From: Gonocerus acuteangulatus
Taxonomy: Eukaryota > Arthropoda > Insecta > Hemiptera > Coreidae
DNA: 64,000 nucleotides
Direction: 5' to 3'
Assembly: GCA_946811695.1 (NCBI GenBank)
Contig: OX328125.1
Span: 100,922,533-100,986,532 of the forward strand
Part shown: positions 33,709 to 45,073 of the stretch, one piece after another
How positions within the stretch are numbered: the first letter of the stretch is position 1
How the letters are laid out: every line of letters starts with the position of its first letter
Notes under the pieces: generated by a model
What the model was told of the DNA's origin: nothing
The model's database searches: none
Seen by the model: only the letters and a program-made list of their open reading frames with translations
Program-made: the position numbers and the translations under genes

Positions 33709-34730
33709 AAACCCCCGCTTTCCGATTGACCGATTCAGCTCATTTTTACAACACTTCTTTCTCATGAGTTACCCACGACGTATACCGCGTTTCGTTACAA
33801 TACAGCAGAAATTACGACCGGTATGAGTATATTAAGAATTTGGGTCAAGAGTAAACCCCCCCTTCTAATGAACCGATTTAGTTTATTTTTACAACACATA
33901 TTTACCTGTAGATTACCACTACGAATACCGAGTTTCGTCGAAATATACCAAAAATCACGGCTGGTAGTGGCGAATTGGTATTGTGGGTCCGGAGTAAACC
34001 CCCCCTCCTGATGAACCGATTTAGTTTATTTTTACAACAGTTATTTACTTGTGGATTACCACTACGAATACCGAGTTTCATCGAAATATACCAAAAATCA
34101 CGGCTGGTAGTGGCGAATTGGTATTGTGGGTCCGGAGTAAACCCCCCCCCCCCTCCTGATGAACCGATTTAGTTTATTTTTACAACAGTTATTTACTTGT
34201 GGATTACCACTACGAATACCGAGTTTCATCGAAATATACCAAAAATCACGGCTGGTAGTGGCGAATTGGTATTGTGGGTCCGGAGTAAACCCCCCCTTCT
34301 AATGAACCGATTTAGTTCATTTTTATATCTCACTTTTCTCTCTATATTACCACTACGAATACCAAGTTTCGTTGAAATATAACAAATATTACGGCTGACA
34401 TAGTCAAATTAGTGTTTTGGGTTCGGGGTAAACCCCCCCTTCCGGTGGACCGACTTTGGTGGTTAACGAACTCGTTCAATCGTTTGCTAATTGAATGCTA
34501 TATACCAAGTTTCGTGACGAAAAAACAAAAACTCTGGCCGCTATTGTGTTAACAGACACATATATATATATATATGCATATATATATATATATATAGATA
34601 TATATAAATTTTAACGGGGGTCATTTTCGGTGTCTACTAGGTAGGATCGATAAAGATTTGAAGAAATTTTTCAAAAATTCCGTCATGAGTCCAACCTCAT
34701 TAGCTACTTTCCTTCGGAGGAAAGTGCTAA
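33709..34730 (+). mobile_element. Family B element, 5'-truncated
   Basis: Four units of about 146 bp carry poly-C tracts of 7 to 12 C (GGTCCGGAGTAAACCCCC). They are followed by CTTCCGGTGGACCGACTTTG, GGTTAACGAAC, ACCAAGTTTCGTGACG, ACAGACACA, TA repeats (about 34558-34605), TTTTCGGTGTCTACTAGG, the hairpin ACTTTCCTTCGGAGGAAAGT and GCTAA. Confidence 0.75.
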
Positions 34731-35086
34731 AAGAAAATACTCTGATTTGTGTGCCCATGTGTTTTGTTGGCATTTTTATTTTGTTACTATTTTCTCTTCA
34801 TTTCGTTTTACTTTGGGCCTCTGTTAATTTTTTTTATTTTTCTTAACTACTTTTTGTACCTGTAAAACTACTGATCAATTTCTTCATATTAAACCCTTCC
34901 TTTATCTAATGTAGACAAAAAAATTGTTTCTGAATATATTGCCATGATGCTAAAATATTTCTTACTGTTTATTATCGTTACTGATTATTCTCGTTTTTAA
35001 TTATGTATACTTATTTTTTAGCTGAAGAAGGCTATCAAAGAGCAGCAGAAACGTTCACTATAGATTTTTTTTAAAGATGTGACGTT
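34731..35086. other. Spacer between two opposed family B copies
   Basis: Mostly AT-rich. Near 35022 it has GCTGAAGAAGGCTATCAAAG and GAAACGTT, a motif also found inverted at 28875-28910. Confidence 0.4.
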
Positions 35087-35207
35087 TTAGCACTTTCCTC
35101 CTAAGGAAAGTAGCTATTGAGGTTGCACTCATGACGGAATTTTTGAAAAATTTCTTCGAATCTTTATCGATCCTACCTAGTAGACACCAAAAATGACCCC
35201 AGCTAAA

Positions 35208-35256
<49 letters not shown>

Positions 35257-35791
35257 TATCGCCACGAAACTTGGTATGTAGTATTCTCCCATCAAACGAT
35301 TTAACGAGTTCGTTAACCAACAAAATCGGTCCATCTGGAGGGCGGGGGGGGGGGGTTCCGGAGCCATAGTAGTTATTTGCCACTAACAGTCGTAATTGTT
35401 CTTATATTTCAACGAAACTCGGTATTCGTTCTGGTCAACTAAAGAGGAAAATATGTTGTAAAAATAAACTAAATCGGTTCATTAGGAGGGGGGGGGGGTT
35501 GCTCCGGACCCAAATTACTAATACCGGTCGTAATTTCTGCTGTATTGTAACGAAACGCGGTATACGTCCTGGGTATCTAATAAGAAAGAAGTGTTGTAAA
35601 AATGAACTAAATCGGTCTATCGGAAGGGGGGGGGGGATTTACTTTGTACTATGTTTGAATTGAATTGAAACAGGCGTTATTTATGTTCATATTTTATTTA
35701 TCTATGGAGGTTATTTTAAGCAAATTATTCAGGAATGCGCTCGACACTACCCAATTCTGAGGAAAGTGCTTAGTTATGCAGCGTGACGGAC
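35087..35791 (-). mobile_element. Family B element, shortened
   Basis: Reverse orientation: TTAGCACTTTCCTCC hairpin arm at 35087, TA array 35210-35251, two poly-G blocks (35344-35355, 35488-35498) and the 5' end GTCCGTCACGC at 35781-35791. Fewer internal units than the other copies. Confidence 0.75.
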
Positions 35792-35841
35792 TTTTTTTCA
35801 TCTTTATTTTATTATAATTTTTGATTTTTTTTTGTACTTAC

Positions 35842-35968
35842 CTACTGCTGAGAAAACTCCCCAGAACCTGGTGAAATGCTTCAAGTAGTCCCAGAACGTT
35901 GACGACTCCTCGTAAGCTAGCTGCTCTTCGCAGACGCCGTATACGGCGGTACTAAACATATCCCTCAT
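35842..35968 (-). CDS. Putative first coding exon of an unrecognised host gene
   Basis: On the minus strand an ATG at 35966-35968 opens 42 codons plus one base. It reads MRDMFSTAVYGVCEEQLAY and later STFWDYLKHFTRFWGVFSAV, then stops exactly at G|GTAAGTAC, a perfect 5' splice donor (intron starts at 35841, phase 1). GC-rich codons, an acidic middle and an aromatic-rich end differ sharply from the AT-driven frames elsewhere. The end could begin a membrane segment in the next exon. Upstream on the same strand is a CpG-rich patch with a TCAGT initiator near 36014, and a minimal upstream frame ATG-CTT-TAA near 35985. No family was recognised and no second exon was found in the window. A family B copy lies in the predicted intron, just after the donor. 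It could also be a fragment of a gene whose remaining exons lie beyond transposon-filled introns. Confidence 0.5.
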
Positions 35969-36060
35969 GTCGACACTTAAAGCATGTTCACCGATCTACG
36001 GCCGAGCCGCTACTGACTCGCGCTGTCTCCCCACCCCGGCGTCTCCGCGCTCTTTACAGG
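35969..36060 (-). promoter_or_regulatory. CpG-rich core promoter and 5' UTR candidate
   Basis: The most CpG-dense stretch in the window (GCGCGGAGACGCCGGGGTGG). GAGTCAGTAGCGG on the minus strand holds the arthropod initiator TCAGT, with the presumed start near 36014, about 46 bases before the exon's ATG. No TATA box is placed at -30. Inferred from sequence only. Confidence 0.4.
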
Positions 36061-36620
36061 TTTGCCAACTCGGGCAAAATTATACTTTAGCACTTTTTTT
36101 GACAAAAAATTCTGCTATTTCACAATACACGAGCCACAATAATATATGTCACTCAAGTCTAAATATACTGTTACTTGTGAAAACGAAAAAAATCTAAACT
36201 GAGCACTATATAAGTTACTTATATGACAATCAGTGAAAAAATAGAGAATTCTCGTTCCTAATTGCCAGGTTGACGCGTTTTGACAACTGCCTTCTTTGGT
36301 GCTCAGTCGTGAACTGTATACTTATTGGGTTCGCCGAAAAAAGGTACATGGTGTGTCAAAAAAAGAGTTTTGATTCAACGAGGGTTTCGGGTACTTGAAA
36401 GCACGCTCTTTCCCAGTAACTTCATCAAACATACGAAAAAAAATGTTTTGCACCTTTATTTACGAATTGTATGTTCAGAACCATTCGCTGAAAAAGGTAC
36501 CTACATGGCGAGTCATTTAAAAAATACATTCCAATTTCCAACAGGAAACATTTTTTTTCTTTAGTTTCACCTATCTCCGCTGAAAGGCGGCTTCAGAATG
36601 TCTAAATTCACAATCAGGAT

Positions 36621-36660
<40 letters not shown>

Positions 36661-36919
36661 TGGTGCATGTTATCATTAATGAGTGAAAAATTTCAACGAG
36701 ATATTTCAAAAAGTTATGTATTCTTCAAAAAAGGTTGATTAATTTTCCTTAATGGCAAAAACCATGAAAATGTAATGATCAAAAAATTATATGCTTTTCT
36801 TAAGAATAACAAAATTTAAAAAAATATAATCAATAATTTTAGCACAATGAGTTTCCCTTGAGAATAACAAAATTATCGCAAGCTAAAGTCACAAATCAAA
36901 ATGTTTTAATTTTTTCCTT
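36061..36919. other. Upstream spacer with poly-T
   Basis: AT-rich region upstream of the putative promoter. Includes a T run at about 36626-36659. No further feature. Confidence 0.4.
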
Positions 36920-37650
36920 TTAGCGCGGTTCCTCCCTACCTCCATAGGGAGAACCCGCTTATGAGGTTGACCTCACGACGCAATCCGGAAGTGCCGACTA
37001 GAAACTTTCTCGTTTCAGACCCCATAGATCCCGAAAATATAGGTGGTTCAAATTTGTATATATATGCTTGTCTATTAACGCTCTAGCAAGCTCAAAAATG
37101 GCCCGATTTTGATGAAATTTGGTTGTCTTCTAATTTGAAAGGTCAAGTTCGTTAACCAGCATAATCCTCCCACTGGAAGATAGTGTTTGGGGCGAAATTC
37201 GCGCAAAAAAAATCGTAACGCTTACGTTTTTGAGTTTATATGCTTGCAGGTACTTGTTTTATAGGTTTCTTAACATAGGAAAACGAATGAAACAATTTTT
37301 AAGGCGATATCTGTAACCGTTTTTGAGAAAAGTGGAATCAATGTTTTTGTAAGTCATTTTTTTATTGTGGGTTCTTAGAATCGCGGGATTCAATTGAAAT
37401 ATTTTCTACATATTGGAAATTAATCCCAACTAAGATTTTTAAATTTTGGTTATATTTGGAGTTAAGGAAGTATGCGAAAAAAATATTTTATTAATAGACA
37501 TGGAAAGTTTTCGGATTTTCACACATTTTTCGTAAATATCTCGATAACGGTTGGGAAATCATGGTAAGTGGTAATCGAATGATTACTAAATTCTCTACAA
37601 AAAAGGTTCAGAAGAAATATTCGATGGGGCAACGTCAATCGAACCCGTTT
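36920..37650 (-). mobile_element. Family A element with contracted microsatellite
   Basis: Reverse orientation: TTAGCGCGGTTCCTCCC hairpin at 36920, GTTGACCTCACGACGCAATC, only a very short TA tract (about 37057-37066), then GTTCGTTAACCAGCATAATC, the internal part, and the inverse of CCCCATCGAA near 37625. The short array shows that the microsatellite length varies between copies. Confidence 0.7.
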
Positions 37651-37915
37651 TGAACGGGTTTTTGTCTTTGTTTATCTCACTTTTTAATAAGTTGTTTTTT
37701 GTTTTAAATTGCATCTATCAGTGAAATTAGTATAGTAAAATAAGCCAAGAAACAGTGAAAGGTATTGGTAATAAGTTTGGAGTGGCTGTGGTAATCATGA
37801 TGGCAGTGGCTAATCATGATGGCGTATACATAAGTTTGTTTTTAATTCTCCTATCGATATAACCTCCCTTATAGCCTACAACTGAAGTTATCGTTATTTC
37901 TTATTTTATATCTAG

Positions 37916-39503
37916 GCGCACGGTAGTGCGCCAGGCCAAGTTCCGGCCTAAGCATACTGTGTGTATATTACAGGCGGTCTTAGAGCCGATTTTTACCCTC
38001 TCATAACTTTCAACCAGGTAATGATAAAGTTATGAAATTTTACACTGGTATTGTACTACTAGGTGTGAGTAAAACTGGAAATTTTCATAATTCTACATCG
38101 AATAGTTTCTGAGATGTAAGCGATCGAAAATCGGGATTTATAGGACTCACTCACTCACTCACTCACTCATCAAAATTATTAGGCACTTCCCATGATGCTA
38201 GAGACTTGAAATTTTGCATGAAGATAGATATGAAGACGTTATTAAAGAAAAAAATCGAAAAATCGCGAAAGGTTGTGTTTGACTCCGCTTCCGGGGCGGC
38301 GGCGTGCCAGTTTTGTACTTCCTTCGGAAACCCATCATTCCGTCCGAAACCCATGATGTGGGGTATCAAATGAATTGTCTCGGTATGAAGAACCTATATT
38401 TGATGTTTTAAGAAACAATTAGACGCATATAGGTTCGGTAAAAATCTTATACCAGCTGTCTGTCTGTATGTTTGTTCCTCTTACAAATCCGTACCGTTTG
38501 ACCGATTTTGACCAAACTTGGGACACAGATGGGTCTTGATACGGGGAGAATCATAAGGTAGGTTAAATTGTCTATCAGCTGTCTGTCTGTCAGTTTGTTC
38601 CTTATACAAATACACACCGTTTGACCGATTTTGACAAAATTTGACACACATGTCAGTCTTTATCCGGGTAGCGTCTTAGGCTAGTCAAAATCGTCTAACA
38701 GCTGTCTTTCTGCATGTTGATTCCTTACACAAATTCACACCACTTGACCGATTTTGACCAAACTTGGCACACAGGTAGGCTTTGGTCCGGGGAATGCACT
38801 AGGCTAGGTAAAAAAGGTCTTTCAGTCTGTATATTTGTTCCTTATACAAATTCACACCGTTTGGCCTATTTTGATACGGGAGTGTCATATTACCTATGAC
38901 GTTTTCTACTTTTTGTTCCATCGAAATGCCATCATTCCTTCTGAAACCCATCATGTGGGGTATCAAATGAATCTTCTTGGTAAGGAGAACCTATATTTGA
39001 TGTTTTAAAAAATATTTCGACGCATCTTAACAAAAACAGTTGTTACTTCTTTCTTAAATGTAGTAAATAAAGTCGTAGGGGTTCACTGCATAATATACTT
39101 CAAAGCAGATACTAAGTTTTTCAAAGTCGAGCCATCTAAATTACAAAGTTTAGGATCACAAACCCAAAATGTATCGTCTTTGTTCTCATATTTTTCTTGA
39201 AGGCCTTCTGCACTTTCCCTATTGTGATCTTTATCCTCGGGATAAGGTTCCTGTGTTTTACAGTGTAATAGTTTAGTTAAGGAGAGCAATCAATTTGTCC
39301 TCTAGAGTAATGTCATCTGGAAGAGCTTCTAACTTTTCTAGTCTAGTGATTAGATGTATGTAGGTTGATTATTGGTATCAAATATCAAGCAGTAAGGAGA
39401 ACCTTATGCAGAATCCAAAGACCCTGGTTTTATATGAAGTACAAAAGCCAGTAGGTATGAGGCAACTAAATTCTATTTAATAGTTAGAAAAAAGTAATGA
39501 GAT
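37916..39503 (-). mobile_element. Family C element, reverse copy
   Basis: Inverted counterpart of 48312-50037. Its 3' end (at the low coordinate) is a hairpin, GGCGCAC-TACC-GTGCGCC, followed by TAG. It holds a family D array at 38440-38900 and a short frame at 39083-39289 that is shared with the other copy. It joins the giant hairpin at 39504. A hairpin overlapping CTAG is compatible with a Helitron-like 3' end; this is inference. Confidence 0.65.
39083..39289 (-). pseudogene. Unrecognised short frame carried by family C
   Basis: The frame encodes LTKLLHCKTQEPYPEDKDHN, then WVCDPKLCNLDGSTLKNLVS, ending at ALKYIMQ. The other family C copy (48502-48756, plus) has the same protein with small differences (EDGSTMKNL, and a C-terminal extension after LKYIMQL). 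Conservation of frame between copies suggests a real coding origin, such as a captured host exon or part of an element protein. I do not recognise a family. In this copy, the region upstream of LLSLTKLL is shifted out of frame relative to the other copy's start (ILLEDKLIALLTKL). It is best seen as a relic. A profile search would be needed to name it. Confidence 0.4.
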
Positions 39504-40238
39504 CCCCAAAAAAACATAAATGTGAAATAGAGGCCAAGTTCCTGCCCCCACAAAGAAACACTCCCTTCCTCAAAAATATCCCCTCCTAAACCCCCCCCCC
39601 AAAACGCTTTACCATTCCACACTCCAAAAAAGTAGTATGAGTTGGTGTATTAATTCAGCCAAAAATATTTGCCAATACAAGAGACTATACAAGAAAGAAA
39701 TGTCCAAGTTCATTACTTGGAATACCTCATAGTTACTTACTAAGAACAGTAAAGACACTTCAACTGACCTTTAAAAACAACAATAAAAATACTTATATCC
39801 AGTTACTAAAATATCACTTTCCTCAACCAGGTATATTCTTAAACTTGGCAATGTTTAGTTTTTCTCTAAAGATAATTTCGGCACAAAAAAAACATTGCCA
39901 AGTTTAAGAGTATACCTGGTTGAGGAAAGTGATATTTTAGTAACTGGATATAAGTATTTTTATTGTTGTTTTTAAAGGTCAGTTGAAGTGTCTTTACTGT
40001 TCTTAGTAAGTAACTATGAGGTATTCTAAGTAATGAACTTGGACATTTCTTTCTTGTATCATCTCTTGTATTGGCAAATATTTTTGGTTGAATTAATACA
40101 CCAACTCATACTACTTTTTTGGAGTGTGGAATGGTAAAGCGTTTTGGGGGGGGTTAGGGGGGATATTTTTGAGGAAGGGAGTGTTTCTTTGTGGGGGCAG
40201 GAACTTGGCCTCTATTTCACATTTATGTTTTTTTGGGG
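39504..40238. repeat. Giant hairpin: two inverted copies of a 350-bp unit
   Basis: The left arm 39504-39857 (CATAAATGTGAAATAGAGGC to AAACTTGGCAATGTTT) and right arm 39888-40238 are inverse copies with only scattered differences, separated by about 30 bp. A single copy of the same unit is at 47909-48312, next to the second family C element. It is therefore the family C 5' part duplicated head to head. Confidence 0.92.
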
Positions 40239-40631
40239 TAAAGATTTTACCCTCGAGAGAATGGAATTTTATTTGCCATGAAGCACATATTTACAGTTGA
40301 TTATAGCAGTAAAATGAATTTGCTAGTAAAACAAAAGAAACATAAAATGACAACGAATTTTTGGTTCGAAATAGTGCCTTCTGTGCAGTAGTCAAAGAGT
40401 GAGTATGTTTTCAGTACACAATTGTATTGACTTATTCAGACTTCCTCAAGAATTAGGATTAAGAATTATCCGTATTATTCAGTGTAAGTTGGCTACTGTC
40501 AGTTTCCTGTGATTTGTGATGCCTAATCTATTCCATTTCTTCGAGATGTAGGGAACGACACACGATGTAGGGGACTTTTTTACACACAACAACAATTGGA
40601 CTATTTTATAGGGTAAAGTAAAGGCATTCCT
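40239..40631. other. Unassigned spacer
   Basis: No feature recognised. Confidence 0.4.
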
Positions 40632-40850
40632 TATCTAGCAAATTGGACCATTCTTTGGCATATATCTAGCAAATTGGACCATTCTTTGGCATATATCTAG
40701 CAAATTGGACCATTCTTTGGCATATATCTAGCAAATTGGACCATTCTTTGGCATATATCTAGCAAATTGGACCATTCTTTGGCATATATCTAGCAAATTG
40801 GACCATTCTTTGGCATATATCTAGCAAATTGGACCATTCTTTGGCATATA
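40632..40850. repeat. 31-bp tandem repeat, 7 units
   Basis: Seven near-perfect units of TATCTAGCAAATTGGACCAT plus TCTTTGGCATA. Confidence 0.97.
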
Positions 40851-41387
40851 TGTAGAAGATGAATATTTTTATTTGATACAATATTTCTTCCGGAACAGAA
40901 TACTTCTTCAACATTGAACTGAAAACAACTTTATCAACAAACGAATAATATGTTCTTTTTTTTCTATTCCTGAGAAAAAAAAGAATGTAGTCAACAAATG
41001 GTAAAAAAATAAAGGACGAGGCGGACTTGAAGGAAATGAGGTCAAGAAATTGATTTGCAATGTAGTATGTTTCCGAATGAAGGCGCACCCTCCTCATTTT
41101 TATCGCCTTTAATAAAATTGAAGGGCATAAAGTGACTTTGAAAGTCAGATCAAGCCCTTCCTATCTTGTTGGGACTGACTATCGAATATCTATGCATAAT
41201 TCTAGGTTTTGTGCAGTCGTGAAAATATATTTCCAACGGCTGATTCCCCCTAGGCTCGTCCATCCTTTAAGGAAGAGGTTCCCTGCCTTCTTTTCTCATA
41301 GAACACTTTCAAAATTTAGGTTGTGTAGGCTGCGGAACTCCTGTAGCTACATTTTTACTATATATATCATCTTAGCTCACTCTTCTG
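40851..41387. other. Unassigned spacer
   Basis: Contains a moderately GC stretch (41220-41345) open on the plus strand (LIPPRLVHPLRKRF), possibly an old retroelement fragment. Not assignable. Confidence 0.25.
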
Positions 41388-41600
41388 GCATCCATTATCT
41401 CAGCACGCCTTCCAGCATCCATCAATTGAGCTCATCCATCAAGCAGCCATAATCTCACCTCATTCTTTAGGTGAACATCATCATAGCTCATCCTTCTAGC
41501 ATCCGTCACCTCAACAAGCCTTCAAGCATCCATGAATTGAGCTCATCTATCATCTCAACTTAATTCTTTAGGCGACCATTATCTTAGCTCATCCTTCAAG
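41388..41600. repeat. Degenerate flank of the 27-bp satellite
   Basis: Irregular units built on AGCTCATCCTTC(T/A)AGCATCCAT. Related sequence reappears at 45370-45990. Confidence 0.6.
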
Positions 41601-42180
41601 CATCCATCATCTTGGCACACCTCCATGCATCCATCATCTTGGCACACCTCCATGCATCCATCATCTCAGTACACCTCCATGCATCCATCAGCTCAGCACA
41701 CCTCCATGCATCCATCATCTCAGCACACCTCCATGCATCCATCATCTCAGCACACCTCATTGCATCCATCATCTTGGCCCCCCTCCATGCATCCATCATC
41801 TTGGCACACCTCCATGCATCCATCATCTTGGCACACCTCCATGCATCCATCATCTCAGCACACCTCCATGCATCCATCACCTCAGCACCCCTCCATGCAT
41901 CCAAAATCTCAGCACACCTCACTGCATCCATCATCTTGGCACACCTCCATGCATCCATCTTCTTGGCACACCTCCATGCATCCATCATCTTGGCACACCT
42001 CCATGCATCCATCTTCTTGGCACACCTCCATGCATCCATCATCTTGGCACACCTCCATGCATCCATCATCTCAGGACACCTCCATGCATCCATCACCTCA
42101 ACACACCTCCATGCATCCATCATCTCAGTACACCTCCATGCACCCATCATCTCAGTACACCTCCATGCATCCATCATCTT
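41601..42180. repeat. 27-bp satellite, about 21 units
   Basis: The unit CATCCATCATCTTGGCACAC plus CTCCATG varies as CTTGG, CTCAG or CTTCTTGG. The period is a multiple of three, so three overlapping frames stay open. This is not evidence of coding. Confidence 0.96.
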
Positions 42181-42472
42181 AACTCACGTGCAAGCCTCCA
42201 TCATTTTTAGCTCTCTCTCAAGCTTCATTTCCTTTCCTATGCTTTTCCTTACATACACCCCCCTTCTCTTTAAAGCGGAACGCGTTGAAAAGAGGATGAG
42301 GTATATGCAAGTGAGCGTGAGTGCTTCTCGCTGTGGGGCTGCGATGTCTTGGAGAATCTGCAGGCTGGTAGGTGGAGAGCCTGTGATGAGTGGTGTCTCT
42401 CCGCCTCCAAGTGTTGTCCAGATTTGGTGCATGCAGTGCAGTGATGCTTGTTGCAGAGAGTGCATGCTGAGC

Positions 42473-42480
42473 TATTTATA
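42473..42480 (-). promoter_or_regulatory. TATA-box-like motif
   Basis: TATAAATA on the minus strand, an exact consensus match. It faces a frame (42465-42184) and the 27-bp satellite. With no known transcript it may be chance, or part of a retrotransposon 3' LTR. Confidence 0.2.
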
Positions 42481-42957
42481 GGAATTGGATGGATTGTTGG
42501 GTGGAAATGAGATGGATTTGTGCAAGGTCAGTTGTCCCCTGTAACCTACAAATTCAAATTAATACAATTTTTGATGAAAGAAGTGAGGAAATATATACAT
42601 GGTGATTAGAATTATACAATGATTATGATTGGTGATGATATTGACTCCTTTTGCAACTTAATTCTATTACAAAATGTTCTTAATATTAGTTTTTATACAG
42701 GCTGTGCTTGTGATGATACAAAAATGGATACAAATAACCCTTTTGAAAAATGTAAAATAAATACAAAATGAGAATTATCTTAACTACATAAAATTAGGTG
42801 CTTGCTATGTATATTGTAAATTGGAATGCGCATATTTGTAAAAATATAAATGCTCTTTATAAGAAATTGTGCACTACAATTGACCCTTTTTAATTTTGAT
42901 ACCTTGGTTAGTAATATTTACTAGTGTTAGTGATTGAAATGACTCATGCAGATTTAA
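42481..42957. other. Region downstream of gag, possible 3' part of the LTR element
   Basis: AT-rich. On the minus strand the gag frame seems to continue just past the LINE target site (42957-42860, reading LNLHESFQ). No LTR boundary could be fixed. Confidence 0.25.
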
Positions 42958-42968
42958 GAAAGAAAGCA

Positions 42969-44096
42969 TTTTTTTTTTTTTTTTTAATTATTATAATCGC
43001 GTGTCAACCCATATGGTCCCTAATGCCATTCCTGTGTGTGGTAATTCTCATTATAATTTTGTAATACCTAAGTATTAATATGTATACATTCTGGTTAAAT
43101 TGCTATTAATAATAGTTTTATTTGCAGATATTAATTCAAACGAAAAAAGAGAAATGCTCAATGGCTTGTACACAAAGAAAAAATTAATATGAAAAAAAGA
43201 AATAAAGAAATAAAATGGAAAACAATAAAATATAATAATAAATGTAATAAAAAAAATGAAAAATAATAAAATCAAATGAAAAAAAGTAATGTTAATAAAC
43301 TAATATATTAAAATTATAAATGGATAAAACAAACAAGCGAGCATTTTGGTTTTTTATTTTCTATCTAGATTTTGTCTATCAATTTGCCGTCCATTAAAAA
43401 GTCAAAAAGCCGCTCGACTTGGCTGGTATGATCGCCTAGAATTTCATCTAAGGAGTCAGACAGTTGGTGTTGCTCTTTCAGTTGCTCATAGGCCCGGCAC
43501 TTAGTCAAGATGTGCTTCACAGTTAGCAGCACATTGCATGAGCTGCAGATTTGTGGGGGTCCTTTGACATGAGGAAGGAATGCGTGAGGTTTGTATGGCC
43601 GATTCTCATTCGGGTCAAGACTACTTCATTTCTCCTTGTATCGTGTGTGGATGTTTTCCATGGCTTAACGTTTCTTTTTATCTCTCGGAGCTTGTTATCT
43701 CTCATTTCGTGCCAGACAGTTTGCCATCTCATCCATATAGAGTCTTTTCCATGAGCTATTAGACCATTTTTCGGAACATTATGGAATGGCATGCCTTCTC
43801 TAGTTGCTTTCCTTGCCAAGGTGTCAACTTTCTCGTTCTGATATATTCCAAAATGTCCGGGAATCCATATAAAAGTCACCCTCTGTTTCTGCAGATGTAA
43901 TTCATATATCCTTTTACATATATTTACCATCAGACGATGAGTTGAATATGGATCACCTATAGCAAGGAGAGCAGAAAGAGAATCTGTAAATATCTTTAAA
44001 TCGGATTTGGTTGGAGAATTGATGTTCAGAGTTTCATCAATTGCCAGCAGCTCAGCTGTATAGTTACTGCAGATCGCCGGTAGAGCGAACACGCAG
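42969..44096 (-). pseudogene. 5'-truncated LINE with RNase H, inserted in gag (11-bp target duplication)
   Basis: This is the 3' end of a non-LTR retrotransposon ORF2 on the minus strand. From the truncation at 44096 the frame reads SNYTAELLAIDETL (start of the RNase H acidic core), KIFTDSLSALLAIG, VTFIWIPGHFGIYQNEKVDT (later RNase H motifs), and TRMRIGHTNLTHSFL. After one frameshift near 43575 it continues with a CSSC......TVKHILTKC zinc pattern to a TAG at 43368-43370. The 3' untranslated part ends in poly-A (T run 42969-42985). GAAAGAAAGCA flanks it at 42958-42968 and 44097-44107. It resembles the LINE at 14579 in domain order but is a different copy. The RT and endonuclease are missing, so it is dead on arrival, with the boundaries of a normal target-primed insertion. 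Confidence 0.88.
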
Positions 44097-45073
44097 GAAA
44101 GAAAGCATGCTTGGATCGAATGAGTTATTTCCAGGAAAGGGAATTGGGAAGCTTCTGTACTTTGTGTTAGGGCTGTAGTATCGCTCTTTGTATGACCTGT
44201 CTGTGTAAGAATGTCGTCGTGGAGGTGAAGGCGATTCTTGCCTTGATTTCCTAGGTGAGAATCTACGTTGTGGGCTGTATTTGCGTTTAAAGAATTCTGA
44301 ATGCCAATGGTTCCCTTGACAAAATCTGCATGGATAAGGTGGCGATTTTGTACTGTGTGGTGATGTTTCTTTACTTCGTGGGTCATTACATGTTTTGCGA
44401 TAATTAGTCGAGTTTGATTTAGTATGAGGTCGTCTCTCTATGTGCGATTCGGCCATGGAATTTTGTTTTTGTGTTATGTCTTGTTGTGTTGGTATTACGC
44501 GAGGGTGAAATATCGGTTTTGTGCTCGGTAAGTCAATGTCGCTGTATGCTAAGTCGCTCTTCTGTATCTCGTCCAGGTTTTTCGGTAACCCATATTTCAA
44601 TTGTTGGTGTAGGTCAGGAGATGTGACTTAGATTTTCCATGTATTTGTTCGTCGTTAATTTATCTAGAATTGAGTTGATCTCTAGTCATCATTGTTTGTG
44701 GTCTGTTTTTCAGTCCCCGCAGTCGATCAGTAGTACTGCGGGGTGCTGTGTTGAGAAAAAATCGTTGTATTAAGTATTCTTTGGCGTCTTTGTAAGTCAG
44801 TTGTATGTCAGCTGAATTTAACATGTCCCGGTAAATTTTTACTTCTCCAGCAAGTAGAATGTTTAAAATTTTTAATTTGTCATGGTCAGTCCAACGTACT
44901 ATTGCGCCTAAATTGTTGTTAAAAAAATTCCGTTATTTCTAGAGAAGTTCCGGATCCTTGAAATACAGGAATTTCTGCTAGTGTCAGTAGTGTGGAGTGT
45001 GGTTCTCTTGAACTGAGCAGAAAGCTCTTTGATTTGGTCTTGTAAAGAAGCAATGGCTTCTTGTGCAGACATT
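44097..45073 (-). pseudogene. LTR-retrotransposon gag relic
   Basis: On the minus strand an ATG near 45073 starts SAQEAIASLQDQIKELSAQF, a short coiled-coil-like start. After one or two frame shifts the capsid-like part reads IVRWTDHDKLKILNILLAGE and YRDMLNSADIQLTYKDAKEYL-(I)-QRFF, the familiar 'W.D.dKL..l...L.G.A..Y' then 'TY.....L..RF' pattern of retrotransposon gag proteins. A stop follows near 44745. The last part (44600-44064) is open and basic, and holds PYPCRFCQGNHWHSEF, a C..C....H....C zinc knuckle whose last Cys has become Phe, then an Arg/Ser/Pro-rich tail. A LINE is inserted at 44097. The pattern fits Gypsy-like elements. Protease, RT and integrase are not visible, and LTRs were not found. 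Confidence 0.65.

Noticed and set aside
42184..42465. TATA-driven gene on the minus strand
   Set aside because: The ATG would lie only about 8 bases from TATAAATA, there is no initiator, and the frame runs into satellite. Only the motif is listed, at low confidence.
41596..42481. Repetitive MMDAWRCAK / HASIISAHL / HPSSQHTSM proteins
   Set aside because: A 27-bp satellite gives three simultaneously open frames on both strands.
43523..44386. Novel gag-RNase H fusion protein
   Set aside because: The junction coincides with an 11-bp target-site duplication of a 5'-truncated LINE, so the fusion is accidental.
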